DNA of 64,000 bases from VRUE01 sp035318745 (GCA_035318745.1 DATHEA010000039.1:50110-114109), one strand, 5' to 3'; positions 15,870-24,890 are shown, numbered from the stretch's first letter. Translations and numbers: made by a program. The notes: a model not told the origin generated them from the letters alone.

Positions 15870-17150
15870 TCACGGGCGCCAGGAAAGCTTCCTGCGCTGA
15901 TCGGCGGCGTACTCAGTGTCGCCGTAGCTGGGCTGCTGCTGTTGACCCCTGCGGCTTTTGCAGTGGCGCCGGCCAATGACGAATTTGCGAACCGGATCGA
16001 CCTGAGTGGGTCGTTGCCAATCGAGGAGACCGGGACGAACGTCGCCGCGACCCAACAGGTAGGCGAGGATCCGCACGAGTTTCTTTACGAACCAGCCGAA
16101 CATTCCGTCTGGTTCAGTTGGGAAGCGGAAGACACCGAATGGGTCACGGTTTCGACCTGCGGGAGCGACTTCCACACTCTGCTTGGCGTCTACAGCGGTA
16201 GCTCTTTGTCCTTTCTCGAGAAGGTGGTGCCCGGCAAGGAAGGAACTCGGTTCGATTGCGGTCCCGGCGGGCAGCAGGTCACCTTCCGGGCGCTCGCCGA
16301 CACGACCTACGAGATCAGGGTGGACGGGAACCTCTCCCCCCAGCCGCCGGCGGCCACCGAAGGCTCGATCGCGCTCGAAATAGCCTCGACCCCCGCACCG
16401 GCCAACGACGACTTCGCGGACGCGCAGACGGTGACGGCCGAATCGCTCGACGGTGGGACCTTTTATCGCGTCGACGTTCCCGGCTTCAACTGGAACGCCA
16501 CCAAGGAGCTCGGCGAGCCCGCGCATGCCGGTGACCAGGGGGGAGCCTCGATTTGGTATTCCTGGACCGCCCCGGCGAGTGGCGAGGCGTCGGTGGTCGT
16601 CGTCTCCGGCGCACTCGAAGCTGTGCTTGGCGTCTACACCGGTACCTCGCTGAGTGGGCTGACTCCGGTTGCGACACCGACGTACTTTTCAGGAGAAGTC
16701 GACATGCATGTCACCGCCGGCACCGCCTATCGGATCGCCGCCGACGGAATGTACGACGGCGGGGCCGGAATCGCTTCGATGGGTCAGCTCACCTTCCTGA
16801 TCTACCAGACCGTCCCTCGGCCCGACCTTCAGACGAGGATCCCCTTTGCATCGGTGCCCCCTGTCGCTGACCGGGCCGCGCCGCAGACGACGATCGTCAG
16901 GCGCGATGTCAGGCCGGGTAAGCGCAGAGCGACCTTCGCTTTCCGTTCCAGCGAGACGGCCGGGACGTTCCGCTGCAAGCTCGACGCGCGCAAGCTCGCC
17001 AGCTGTGCCTCGCCAAAGGCCTATTTCGGCCTCGCCCCGGGCTCACACGTCTTCAAGGTCCGGGCCATCGATGCCGCCGGCAACGCCGACCCGACGCCAG
17101 CCGTCGCCCGCTTCTCGATCTCGCGCCCACCCCGTCGGACGGGCCGGTAG
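15810..17150 (+). CDS. Secreted multi-domain beta protein
   Basis: A 446-residue exported protein of unknown function. A hydrophobic signal/anchor lies at about residues 31-51 (LPALIGGVLSVAVAGLLLL), after an unusually long cytoplasmic lead. Two similar beta domains follow, each starting APANDEF/APANDDF and containing VWFSWEA/IWYSWTA and LGVYSGSSL/LGVYTGTSL, resembling the PPC-type pre-peptidase or Calx-like beta sandwiches of actinobacterial surface proteins. A last domain (residues about 350-440) ends GSHVFKVRAIDAAGNADPTPA, an Ig/FN3-like repeat common in the same lineages. GTG 15810 is the only good start before the hydrophobic segment, but the inverted repeat inside the first 20 codons makes it uncertain. 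Confidence 0.78.
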   Translation: MSRWGGKQDAAAQEGHPAPPSRAPGKLPALIGGVLSVAVAGLLLLTPAAFAVAPANDEFANRIDLSGSLPIEETGTNVAATQQVGEDPHEFLYEPAEHSVWFSWEAEDTEWVTVSTCGSDFHTLLGVYSGSSLSFLEKVVPGKEGTRFDCGPGGQQVTFRALADTTYEIRVDGNLSPQPPAATEGSIALEIASTPAPANDDFADAQTVTAESLDGGTFYRVDVPGFNWNATKELGEPAHAGDQGGASIWYSWTAPASGEASVVVVSGALEAVLGVYTGTSLSGLTPVATPTYFSGEVDMHVTAGTAYRIAADGMYDGGAGIASMGQLTFLIYQTVPRPDLQTRIPFASVPPVADRAAPQTTIVRRDVRPGKRRATFAFRSSETAGTFRCKLDARKLASCASPKAYFGLAPGSHVFKVRAIDAAGNADPTPAVARFSISRPPRRTGR

Positions 17151-17177
17151 CGCGACCGTCTCGCCGCCGTACTCGTT

Positions 17178-17183
17178 TAAGGT
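17178..17183 (+). promoter_or_regulatory. Probable -10 box of hydroxyacid oxidase gene
   Basis: TAAGGT ends 6 nt before the GTG at 17190 in a 39-nt intergenic gap, without a Shine-Dalgarno sequence. Confidence 0.4.
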
Positions 17184-17189
17184 CGCGTC

Positions 17190-18281
17190 GTGATCGAGGA
17201 TCTGGTCAACGTCGCGGACTTCGGGCGGGCCGCCGAGGAGAAGCTGGACGCTGGGGTTGCGGGGTATTTCTTCGGCGGGGCTGGAGATGAGCTGACGCTG
17301 CGAGAGAACGTTGCCGCTTGGCAGGGGTGGCGGTTGCGGCCTCGGGCGTTGGCCGGGTTGAGCGAGTGGAGCACCGGGGCTGAGGTCTTGGGCGGTGACG
17401 TCTCTATGCCGGTGCTGGTGGCACCGGTCGCTTATCAGGGGCTGGTCGATCCGGATGGGGAGGAGGCGATGGCTCGGGCTGCTGCTGCGGAGGGAACGGT
17501 GATGTGCCTCTCTACGCTGGCGACGATGCGGCCTCGGCCGGTTGCAGAAGCAGCACCCGGGGGGCAGCGCTGGTTCCAGCTCTACTGCTTTCGGGACGAG
17601 GGCGTCACCCGGGAGTTGATCGCGGAGGCCGTCGATTCGGGCTATGAGGCGATTGTGGTGACGGTCGACGCGCCACGCGGTGGCAACCGCGAGCGCGACC
17701 GGCGGACCGGGTTCAAGATCCCGGAAGAGATCGGCGTGCCGAGCGTCGAAGCGGCGCTCGGATCGGATCGGGCAGTGACGATCGAGGAGACCTTTGGCCT
17801 GATGGAGCCGGCGCTGACCTGGTCCGACCTCGAGGACCTGGCATCCGATTGCCGTGTGCCGGTCCTGGTCAAGGGCGTGCTCACCGCGGAGGATGCCGCG
17901 CAGGCGATCGATCACGGCGCTGCCGGGGTCGTCGTCTCCAACCACGGAGGGCGCCAGCTCGACCGCTGCCTCGCCACCGCTGACGCCTTGCCCGAGGTAG
18001 TCGATGCGGTGGAGGGGAAGGGCGCGGTGCTCGTCGACGGCGGGATCCGGCGTGGCGTCGACGTCGCGATCGCCCTGGCGCTCGGCGCCGATGCGGCGCT
18101 GGTCGGGCGGCCGGCGCTCTGGGGACTCGCGGTAGGCGGGGAGGCCGGCGCCCGTCGCGTGCTCGAGCTGTTGCGCGAGGAGTTGGAGCTGACGCTCGCC
18201 CTCTGCGGTTGCGCCTCGCCCGATGAGCTGACTCGCGTCCACGTACAGAGAGCACCGGCGGCGTCCGTATATTCGGGCTGA
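17190..18281 (+). CDS. FMN-dependent alpha-hydroxyacid oxidase/dehydrogenase
   Basis: Oxidises a 2-hydroxyacid such as lactate or glycolate to the keto acid using FMN. The 363-residue TIM-barrel protein has VAPVAYQGLVDPDGEEAMARA, QLYCFRDE, VTVDAPRGGNRERDRR, VLVKGVLTAEDA, the catalytic His/Arg in SNHGGRQLD, and the FMN phosphate loop VDGGIRRGVDV followed by GRPALWGLAVGG. These match the glycolate oxidase/lactate monooxygenase family. GTG 17190 follows a -10 box. Whether the electron acceptor is oxygen or a membrane quinone cannot be told. Confidence 0.9.
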   Translation: MIEDLVNVADFGRAAEEKLDAGVAGYFFGGAGDELTLRENVAAWQGWRLRPRALAGLSEWSTGAEVLGGDVSMPVLVAPVAYQGLVDPDGEEAMARAAAAEGTVMCLSTLATMRPRPVAEAAPGGQRWFQLYCFRDEGVTRELIAEAVDSGYEAIVVTVDAPRGGNRERDRRTGFKIPEEIGVPSVEAALGSDRAVTIEETFGLMEPALTWSDLEDLASDCRVPVLVKGVLTAEDAAQAIDHGAAGVVVSNHGGRQLDRCLATADALPEVVDAVEGKGAVLVDGGIRRGVDVAIALALGADAALVGRPALWGLAVGGEAGARRVLELLREELELTLALCGCASPDELTRVHVQRAPAASVYSG

Positions 18282-18305
18282 GTGACCAGCCCCTCCAACT
18301 GATCG

Positions 18306-20201
18306 ATGGCGCAGCGGATCCCCAGAGACGAATCGCTGAGCCGTGTGCATGGCGTCGGTGCGCTGTTCTCGGCTGCCTACGGCAACGTCGGCTCCTCGAT
18401 CTACTACGCGCTCGGCGTCACCGCCGCGTTCGCCCTCGGGCTCACGCCGGTCGCCTTCGTCATCTCCGGCCTGATCTTCGCTGCGACGGCGGCAACCTAC
18501 GCCGAGGCGACGGTGATGTACCCGGAGGCGGGGGGCTCCTCCAGCTTCGCCCGCCACGCCTTCAACGAGCTGGTCAGCTTCGTCGCCGCCTGGGGGCAGA
18601 TGCTCAACTACACGATCACGGTCGCTATCTCGGCCTACTTCGTGCCCCACTACCTGGCGGTCTTCTGGGGGCCGCTCGGTCACGCGCCGGGGGACATCAT
18701 CGGCGGCGCTGTGCTGATCGGGGCGCTGGCGCTGCTCAACATCCGCGGCTCGCAGGAGTCGGCGAAACTCAACCTGATCCTCGCGGTCGCCGACCTTGCC
18801 ACGCAGGTCGTGCTGGTCGGGATCGGCGTTGCGCTGGTGCTGAGCCCGCAGGTGCTGGTCGACAACGTCCACCTCGGTATCGCGCCTTCCTGGAGCGACT
18901 TTGCCCTCGGCGTCGCGGTCGCGATGATCGCCTACACCGGCATCGAGACGATCTCCAACATGGCCGAGGAGGCCAAGGACGCGGCGCGGACGATCCCGCG
19001 CAGCGTCGGCTTCACGGTCGCCGCCGTGCTCGGCCTCTACCTGCTGATCCCGGTCGTCGCGCTGTCGGCGATGCCGGTCGTGCAGGACGCCGCCGGTCAC
19101 TACACCACCGCGCTCGGCTCCGAGTTCGCCAGCGATCCGATTCTCGGCATCGTCGAGAACCTCGGCCTCAGCGGGGGCCTGACCGAAGCGCTGCGCTTCT
19201 ACGTCGGCATCCTCGCCGCGGTGATCCTGCTGATCGCCACCAACGCCGGGCTGATCGGCGTCTCCCGCCTTACCTACTCGATGGGCCAGCACCGCCAGCT
19301 GCCCGAGGGGCTGCGGGCAGTACACCCCCGCTACCGCACCCCATACATCGCGATTCTCGTCTTCTCCGCGCTGGCGATGATCACGCTGATCCCGGGCCAG
19401 GCCGAATTCCTGGCGACGCTGTACTCGTTCGGCGCGATGCTCTCCTTCACGATCGCCCATGTCTCGGTGATCCAGTTGCGACGGAGGCATTCGGGGGAGG
19501 AGCGTCCCTGGAAACCGCCGCTCAACTTCCAAGCCTTCGGTTTCGAGGTGCCGCTGACCGCGGTGCTTGGTGGCCTCGGCACCTTTGCCGCCTGGATCGT
19601 GGTGATGGCGCTGAACCCGCGCACGCTGGCTGTGGGGGCCGGCTGGATGGCGTTCGGGATCGTCGTCTACGTCCTCTACCGGCGCAACCAGAAACTGCCG
19701 CTGACCGAGACCGTCAAAGTGGTCACGCCAGAGCCGCTCGGCGTGGAGGAGATCGAGTACCGCAGCATTTTGGTCGCCTTCGAGGACGGCGAGCCGTTCT
19801 CCGAGGAGATGGTTGCGACGGCGATCAAGCTCGCCTCCAAGCGCCGCCGTGGCGTTCACATCCACTCGATGCTGACGGTGCCGACCAACCTCCCCCTCAA
19901 AGCCGATCTGCGCGACCAGGAAGCCGAGGCGCAGAGCAAGGTCGAGCAGGCGAAGCTGATCGGCGGGCAGCGGGTCACCGGTCACGTCGAGAGGGTTCGG
20001 CCGGCGCAGGCGGGTTACTCGATCTCCGACGAGGCGAACCTGATCAGCGCCGCCGCGATCGTCGTCGGCCTGCGCTACCGCAACGGCGCGCCGCTCTACG
20101 ACAAGACCCTGCAGACCGTCCTCAGCGAGCGCCCCTGTCGCGTCATCGTCGTCTCCGACAGGAGCGTGCAGCAGCCAGAGGCGGTGTCCGTCCCAGCTTG
20201 A
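18306..20201 (+). CDS. APC-superfamily permease with C-terminal USP domain (copy 1)
   Basis: Secondary transporter in the amino acid-polyamine-organocation fold, with a cytoplasmic universal-stress-protein-like domain. Of 631 residues, about 1-475 form roughly 12 membrane helices (SRVHGVGALFSAAYGNVGSS at the first unwound helix, GGSSSFARHAFNELVSF in helix 3), and residues about 480-615 form the USP-like part (YRSILVAFEDGEPFSEEMV ... RPCRVIVVSD). The substrate is not evident. APC proteins with this tail include KimA-type K+ importers as well as amino acid permeases. It is followed by a tiny membrane gene, a second APC-USP copy and two RCK proteins, which makes potassium transport a reasonable hypothesis. 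A TATATT box lies 33 nt upstream. Confidence 0.85.
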   Translation: MAQRIPRDESLSRVHGVGALFSAAYGNVGSSIYYALGVTAAFALGLTPVAFVISGLIFAATAATYAEATVMYPEAGGSSSFARHAFNELVSFVAAWGQMLNYTITVAISAYFVPHYLAVFWGPLGHAPGDIIGGAVLIGALALLNIRGSQESAKLNLILAVADLATQVVLVGIGVALVLSPQVLVDNVHLGIAPSWSDFALGVAVAMIAYTGIETISNMAEEAKDAARTIPRSVGFTVAAVLGLYLLIPVVALSAMPVVQDAAGHYTTALGSEFASDPILGIVENLGLSGGLTEALRFYVGILAAVILLIATNAGLIGVSRLTYSMGQHRQLPEGLRAVHPRYRTPYIAILVFSALAMITLIPGQAEFLATLYSFGAMLSFTIAHVSVIQLRRRHSGEERPWKPPLNFQAFGFEVPLTAVLGGLGTFAAWIVVMALNPRTLAVGAGWMAFGIVVYVLYRRNQKLPLTETVKVVTPEPLGVEEIEYRSILVAFEDGEPFSEEMVATAIKLASKRRRGVHIHSMLTVPTNLPLKADLRDQEAEAQSKVEQAKLIGGQRVTGHVERVRPAQAGYSISDEANLISAAAIVVGLRYRNGAPLYDKTLQTVLSERPCRVIVVSDRSVQQPEAVSVPA

Positions 20202-20214
20202 GAGAATCGCCCGC

Positions 20215-20421
20215 GTGTACGCTCGCTCGGTCCAGCTCCTCTCCCTAGCCTTCCTAGCTCTCGGCCTACTGATCCTCGTAAGCACCTTCACCCACGGCGG
20301 CGGCCCGCTCTCGCTTGGAACCCTGCTCGGCTTGGCTTTCCTGGCTGTGGGTATCGCCCGTCTCTGGCTTTCCGGCTCCTTCCGCGGGTGGCGCGACGGG
20401 GGGAGGGGCTCGGACGGGTGA
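20215..20421 (+). CDS. Two-TM small membrane protein
   Basis: A 68-residue product with two hydrophobic helices (VQLLSLAFLALGLLILVSTF and GTLLGLAFLAVGIARLWL) and a Gly/Arg/Asp-rich tail. It starts at GTG 20215, 13 nt after the first APC-USP permease, and ends 52 nt before the second. No family recognised. Same-strand position between the two transporters suggests co-transcription, possibly a small accessory subunit, but this is only positional. Confidence 0.5.
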   Translation: MYARSVQLLSLAFLALGLLILVSTFTHGGGPLSLGTLLGLAFLAVGIARLWLSGSFRGWRDGGRGSDG

Positions 20422-20473
20422 GTCCGCTAACCCCTCCCCCCGTCGCGACAGGACCCGCGGCCGAGAGCCCCCG

Positions 20474-22465
20474 ATGAACGAGCCCGAGCAACCCTCGCAG
20501 TCTGAGCAGCCCGAGCAACGCCCCCGCCTGGAACCCCTGCTCAACCGCGGCCTAGGCGTACCCGGGCTCTTCGTCGCCGTCTACTCGGCGGTCGGCTTCT
20601 CGATCTACTTCTCGCTCGGCGTCGTCGCCGATCGCGGCCTTGGCCTGACCCCGTTGATCTTCCTCGCTGCCGGGCTGCTGTTCGTGCTGACGACGCTCAG
20701 CTATGTCGAGGGCGGCGCGATGATCCGCGAGCGGGGTGGCTCGTCGAGCTTCGCCCGCCACGCCTTCAACGAGCTGATCGCCTTCATCGCCGGCTGGGCG
20801 ATCCTGATCGACTACCTGATCGTCGCCGCCCTGGCGGCGATCTCGGTCCCGCATTATCTGGAGCCGATCTCCCACAACCTCTCCCAGCCGGGCTGGGAGA
20901 TCGGCGTCGCCGGGCTGGTGATCGTCGCCGCCTGCACGCTCAACATCCTCAACATCACCGGCCGCGGCCGGGCGCGCACGCTAAGCGTGCTGGCGCTCGC
21001 CGACATCGTTCTGCAGCTCGCGGTGATCGGCGTGGGTGTGCTCGCGGTCCTGCACCCCGATCGCCTCACCGACCAGATTCACCTCTTCACCAGTCCGAGT
21101 CTCAAGGACATCGTCTACGCATCGGTGGTCGCGATGCTCGCCTACGCCGGGATCGAGGCCGCCTCCGACCTTGCGCCCGACATCGACGTCAGGCCGCGCG
21201 ACCTGAAGCGGATCGTCTCGGTGGGGGCCGTCGCGGTGCCGCTGGTCTATGCCGGGATGGCGGCGATCGCGCTGATGGCGGTGCCGGTCGTCGCCGGACC
21301 GCAGGGGCCGGAGACCGCGCTCGGGGGGGAGTTCGTCGAGGCGCCGGTGCTGGGAGTGGTCTCCGCCTACCATCCGGCCTGGGTCGCGGACACGATGCGC
21401 TGGGTGGTGGCGCTGGTGGCTGCGCCGGTTCTGTTCTGGGCGGCGACGACGGCGATGCTTGGCGTCTCCCGCCACATCTACACGCTGGCGATCAACCGCC
21501 AGATCCCCAGCTGGCTGGGCAAGCTCAACGGCCGCTATGCGACGCCGCACGTGGCGATCGGGCTCTCCGGCCTGATCGCGATCGGCCTGGTCGCGCCGAC
21601 CGACGTCAAGCTGCTGGCCGGGCTCTACGCCTTTGGAGCGATGCTGGCGATCACGATCGCCCACCTCTCGATCCTGCGATTGCGGGTCTCCGAACCCGAC
21701 CGGTCCCGTCCCTTCCGGGTGCCCTGGAACGTCTCCTGGCGCGGCGCGCAGCTCCCCGTGCCGACCATTCTGGCCGCTCTGCTCAGCGCCCTCGCCTTCC
21801 TCAGCGTGCTCGCCTTCCACGACCGGGCGCGCTGGGTCGGCGGCGGCTGGATGCTGTTCGGCCTGCTCTTCTACGTCGTCTACCGCAAGGTCTTCGAGGG
21901 AACCTCCTTGACCCGGCGCGTCTCCGTCTCCGAGAGGGCGCTGACCAAGCAGGCGCCCGACGTCGAATACGGCAACATCCTCGTGCCGGTATTCGGCACC
22001 GAGCTCGACGACGACATCGTCGCCACCGCCGGCCGTCTCGCCGCGGCGGAGCAGGAGGGAGGCGGCGAAATCGACGAGACCCACCTCGCGATCGTCTACG
22101 TGCTCGAGGTGCCGCTCACCCTGCCTCTGGACGCCGAGCTGCCGCCGGAGCAGGAGAACGAGGCCCTGCAAGCGATCGACCGGGCCCGCGAAATCGCCGA
22201 AGAGTACGAGGACGTGAGGGTGAGCGCTTCGGTGATGAGGGCGCGCAAAGTCGGCGCTGGGATCGTCGAGGCGGCCCGGCGCGGGGGCGTCGAAGCGATC
22301 GTGGTCGGGGCCGAGCCGCCGAGCAAGATCCGCGGCGGGGCCACGCTGGGCGGGATCGGTGCCGCCAGGCCCGCCGAGATCGGGGCGGCCACGGAGTACG
22401 TGCTGAAGAAAGCGCCCTGTCGGGTACTGCTGACGGCTCCTCCGGAGCAGGTCCCCTCCATCTAG
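20474..22465 (+). CDS. APC-superfamily permease with C-terminal USP domain (copy 2)
   Basis: Second, divergent paralogue of the upstream transporter, 663 residues. The N-terminus is a Glu/Gln/Pro-rich cytoplasmic lead, then about 12 membrane helices (GVPGLFVAVYSAVGFSIYF, GGSSSFARHAFNELIAF, shared with copy 1) and a USP-like tail from about residue 500 (VEYGNILVPVFGTELDDDIV ... IVVGAEPPSKIRGG ... APCRVLLTAPPEQ). The GAEPP...GG-x-GG segment resembles a USP nucleotide-binding loop, better preserved than in copy 1. ATG 20474 is chosen because the longer frame from 20315 overlaps the small gene. The trkA-like gene follows after 10 nt. Confidence 0.86.
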   Translation: MNEPEQPSQSEQPEQRPRLEPLLNRGLGVPGLFVAVYSAVGFSIYFSLGVVADRGLGLTPLIFLAAGLLFVLTTLSYVEGGAMIRERGGSSSFARHAFNELIAFIAGWAILIDYLIVAALAAISVPHYLEPISHNLSQPGWEIGVAGLVIVAACTLNILNITGRGRARTLSVLALADIVLQLAVIGVGVLAVLHPDRLTDQIHLFTSPSLKDIVYASVVAMLAYAGIEAASDLAPDIDVRPRDLKRIVSVGAVAVPLVYAGMAAIALMAVPVVAGPQGPETALGGEFVEAPVLGVVSAYHPAWVADTMRWVVALVAAPVLFWAATTAMLGVSRHIYTLAINRQIPSWLGKLNGRYATPHVAIGLSGLIAIGLVAPTDVKLLAGLYAFGAMLAITIAHLSILRLRVSEPDRSRPFRVPWNVSWRGAQLPVPTILAALLSALAFLSVLAFHDRARWVGGGWMLFGLLFYVVYRKVFEGTSLTRRVSVSERALTKQAPDVEYGNILVPVFGTELDDDIVATAGRLAAAEQEGGGEIDETHLAIVYVLEVPLTLPLDAELPPEQENEALQAIDRAREIAEEYEDVRVSASVMRARKVGAGIVEAARRGGVEAIVVGAEPPSKIRGGATLGGIGAARPAEIGAATEYVLKKAPCRVLLTAPPEQVPSI

Positions 22466-22468
22466 TAT
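22463..22468 (+). promoter_or_regulatory. Probable -10 box of first RCK gene
   Basis: TAGTAT overlaps the end of the permease gene and stops 7 nt before the GTG at 22476. The RCK genes could therefore be transcribed separately from the permeases. Confidence 0.4.
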
Positions 22469-22475
22469 CCGCAGC

Positions 22476-22916
22476 GTGTTCATTCTGATCGTCGGTTGCG
22501 GAAGAGTCGGCTCCTCTGTTGCGAGGAGCATGCTGAGCGAGGGGAACGAAGTCTCCTGCCTCGACGAGGACCCCGAGTCCCACACGCGGCTCGAGGTCGG
22601 GCTCGACAAGGGCTGGGAGGACCTCGGCGGGCGCTTCACGGTCGGCACCGGCCTCGAGACCGACGCCCTGGTAGCTGCCGGAATCGAGACCGCAGACGCC
22701 TTCATCGCCGCCACCAACGGCGACAACACCAACATCGTCATCGCCCAGATCGCCCAGCGGCGTTACGAGGTGCCGACGGTGATCGCCCGGATCCTCGACC
22801 CGCTGCGCGCCGAGTGGTACCGCCAGCAGGGCCTGCACACGATCTGCCCGACGCGGGTCGCGATCGACATGCTGGAGAGCGCGGTCCGCGAGGGCGCTCA
22901 GCGCGAGGCGGTCTGA
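22476..22916 (+). CDS. RCK-N (TrkA-N) regulatory protein, single domain
   Basis: Cytoplasmic nucleotide-binding regulator of a cation transporter. The 146-residue protein is one Rossmann RCK domain: FILIVGCGRVGSSVARSM (GxGxxG), acidic LDEDPES at the end of strand 2, GLETDALVAAGIETADAFIAATNGDNTN and VIARILDPLRAEWY. It lacks the RCK-C domain that the next gene has. It starts at GTG and its stop TGA is 1 nt from the next ATG. The pair resembles the mycobacterial CeoB/CeoC arrangement. Confidence 0.9.
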   Translation: MFILIVGCGRVGSSVARSMLSEGNEVSCLDEDPESHTRLEVGLDKGWEDLGGRFTVGTGLETDALVAAGIETADAFIAATNGDNTNIVIAQIAQRRYEVPTVIARILDPLRAEWYRQQGLHTICPTRVAIDMLESAVREGAQREAV

Positions 22917-22917
22917 G

Positions 22918-23598
22918 ATGTACATCATCGTCGTCGGAGCGGGGAAGGTCGGCTGGAATCTGGCCCGTGAGCTGCTCGAAAAGAACCACGAGGTGACGGT
23001 GATCGAGAGCAACCGCCGCCGCTACCTGACCGTCGAGCAGGAGCTCGAGCACAACGTCACCTACGGCGATGCCTCCGAGCTCTGGGTGCTGGAGCGCGCC
23101 GGGATCCAGCGGGCCGACATGGTGATCGCGGTCACCGGCGACGACGAGGACAACATGCTGATCTGCCAGGTCGCCCGCGAGAAGTACGAGGTGGCCCAGA
23201 TCATCGCCCGCGTCAGCAACCCCCGCAACCGCCCCCATTTCGATCTGCTCGGGGTGAAACCTTCGGTTTCCGCCACCGACCTGATCCTGCGCCTGCTGGA
23301 GCACGAGGTGCCCGAGTACGGCCTGGTGCACCTGCTCGACCTGCAGGAGGAGCAGCTGGAGATCATCGAGATGCTGCTCGGCAAGGATTCGGGGGTAACT
23401 GGACGCCGTGTAGGTGATCTCTCGATGCCCGAAGGCAGTCTGCTGATCTCGGTATTGCGCGAAGGCAAGGGCTTCGTGCCCAACGCCGACACCGTCCTGG
23501 AGGTCGGCGACGAGGTGCTCGCCGTGCTCGATCCCGGTCGCGAGGACGATCTCAAGGAGCTCTTCGGCCCGGCTGCCGGCGACAACGGGACCGGTTGA
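22918..23598 (+). CDS. RCK (TrkA-N plus TrkA-C) regulatory protein
   Basis: Partner of the preceding RCK protein; 226 residues. The N-terminal Rossmann domain has YIIVVGAGKVGWNLARELLE and TGDDEDNMLICQVARE; the RCK-C ligand domain spans about residues 145-220 (GRRVGDLSMPEGSLLISVLR ... LEVGDEVLAVLDPG). RCK proteins gate Trk/Ktr-type potassium channels, but no TrkH/KtrB pore gene is present here; the neighbouring membrane proteins are the two APC-USP permeases. ATG 22918 directly follows the previous stop. Confidence 0.92.
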   Translation: MYIIVVGAGKVGWNLARELLEKNHEVTVIESNRRRYLTVEQELEHNVTYGDASELWVLERAGIQRADMVIAVTGDDEDNMLICQVAREKYEVAQIIARVSNPRNRPHFDLLGVKPSVSATDLILRLLEHEVPEYGLVHLLDLQEEQLEIIEMLLGKDSGVTGRRVGDLSMPEGSLLISVLREGKGFVPNADTVLEVGDEVLAVLDPGREDDLKELFGPAAGDNGTG

Positions 23599-23601
23599 GC
23601 A

Positions 23602-24834
23602 ATGGCCGATCGCGAGGTCGATTTCCTCCTGATCGGCGGTGGTATGGGCTCGGCGCATTGCGCGGCGGAGTTGCGCAAGCGCGGTGCCGAAGGATCGATC
23701 CTGCTGGCCGGGCGCGAGCCCGAGCCGCCCTACGAACGACCGCCACTCTCGAAGGAGTACATGCGGGGCGAGGCGAGCCGCGAGGACGCCTACGTCAACC
23801 CGCCCGGCTGGTACGAGGAGAACGGGGTCGAGCTGCTGACCGGCGTCAACGCGATGTCGCTCGACCCGGCGGCGCGGACGGCAAAGCTGCAGGGCGGGGA
23901 GGAGGTCGGCTTCGACAAGGCGCTGCTCGCCACGGGGGCGATGGTCAACATCCTGCGGGTCGAGGGCGCCGAGAACGAGGGCATCCACTACCTGCGTGCC
24001 TTCGGCAACTCCGACGCGATCCGCGCCGACGCCGAGGCGGCCGAGCACGTGGTGCTGATCGGTGGCAGCTACATCGGCACCGAGGTCGCCGCCTCGCTGA
24101 CCGCGAAGGGTGTCAAGTGCACGATCGTGATGATGGAGGACGTCGCGCTATCCCGGGTCTTCGGTGAGGGCGCCGGGCGCTGGTTCCAGCAGACGATCGA
24201 AGATCACGGAATCACGGTTCACGCAGGCGAGGAGCTTGAGGCCTTCGAGGGCGATGGCCGGGTCAAGGCGGTGTTGACCAAGAGCGGCCTGGCGATCGAG
24301 TGCGACGCGGTCGTGGTCGGCGCCGGCATCCGCCCCGACGCGATGCTCGCCGACCGCGCCGGGCTCGAGGTCGACGACGGCATCCTCTGCGACTCGAAGC
24401 TGATGACCTCGACCGAGGGGATCTACGCGGCAGGCGACTGCTGCTCCTACGACAGCGTCGTCCACGGCCGGCGGATCCGGGTCGAGCATTGGGACGTGGC
24501 GATGCAGCAGGGCATGCACGCCGCCCACAACATGCTCGGCGAGGACCGCGACTACGATGTCGTCCCCTACTTCTTCAGCGACCTCGCCGACTGGGCGAGC
24601 CTCGAGTACGTCGGCCCGGCGGCCGAGTGGGACGAGGAGATCTGGCGGGGCGACCGCGACGGGGGCGAGTTCTCCGTCTGGTACCTGAAGGACGGCAAGG
24701 TGGCCGGAGCGCTCAGCGTCGGCCGCTCCGAAGACCTGGCCGAGGCGCGCCGCATGCTCGCCGACGGCATCGACGTCTCCGCCGCCCGCGAGCAGATTGC
24801 CGACTCCGACAGCGATCTGGGCGAAATCTCCTGA
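23602..24834 (+). CDS. FAD-dependent NAD(P)H oxidoreductase (ferredoxin-reductase/AIF type)
   Basis: Flavoprotein reductase of 410 residues, 3 nt after the RCK gene. Features: FAD-binding FLLIGGGMGSAHCAAELR, YERPPLSKEYMRGE as in ferredoxin/rubredoxin reductases, NAD(P)-binding HVVLIGGSYIGTEVAASL near residue 150, and GIYAAGDCCSYDS binding the flavin. The C-terminal domain (from about residue 310, YFFSDLADWASLEYVG) matches the reductase C domain of AIF-like proteins. The electron acceptor is unknown; no ferredoxin or P450 gene is adjacent. Co-transcription with the RCK genes is suggested by spacing. Confidence 0.88.
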   Translation: MADREVDFLLIGGGMGSAHCAAELRKRGAEGSILLAGREPEPPYERPPLSKEYMRGEASREDAYVNPPGWYEENGVELLTGVNAMSLDPAARTAKLQGGEEVGFDKALLATGAMVNILRVEGAENEGIHYLRAFGNSDAIRADAEAAEHVVLIGGSYIGTEVAASLTAKGVKCTIVMMEDVALSRVFGEGAGRWFQQTIEDHGITVHAGEELEAFEGDGRVKAVLTKSGLAIECDAVVVGAGIRPDAMLADRAGLEVDDGILCDSKLMTSTEGIYAAGDCCSYDSVVHGRRIRVEHWDVAMQQGMHAAHNMLGEDRDYDVVPYFFSDLADWASLEYVGPAAEWDEEIWRGDRDGGEFSVWYLKDGKVAGALSVGRSEDLAEARRMLADGIDVSAAREQIADSDSDLGEIS

Positions 24835-24871
24835 AGTCGAGGCGTGCGGGCACCCCGTACGCCTCGCCGGA

Positions 24872-24877
24872 TATCCT
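24872..24877 (+). promoter_or_regulatory. -10 box of tRNA-Gln
   Basis: TATCCT lies 13 nt upstream of the first base of the tRNA, in the gap after the FAD reductase gene. Confidence 0.4.
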
Positions 24878-24890
24878 CAAGGCAGTTCGT

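Noticed and set aside
17043..20291. 1082-codon open frame on the minus strand
   Set aside because: It lies wholly antisense to two well-supported genes and the translation is low-complexity Asp/Arg/His-rich, the typical shadow of high-GC coding sequence. Others rejected for the same reason include 46626-48251 and 45170-46723 on the minus strand.
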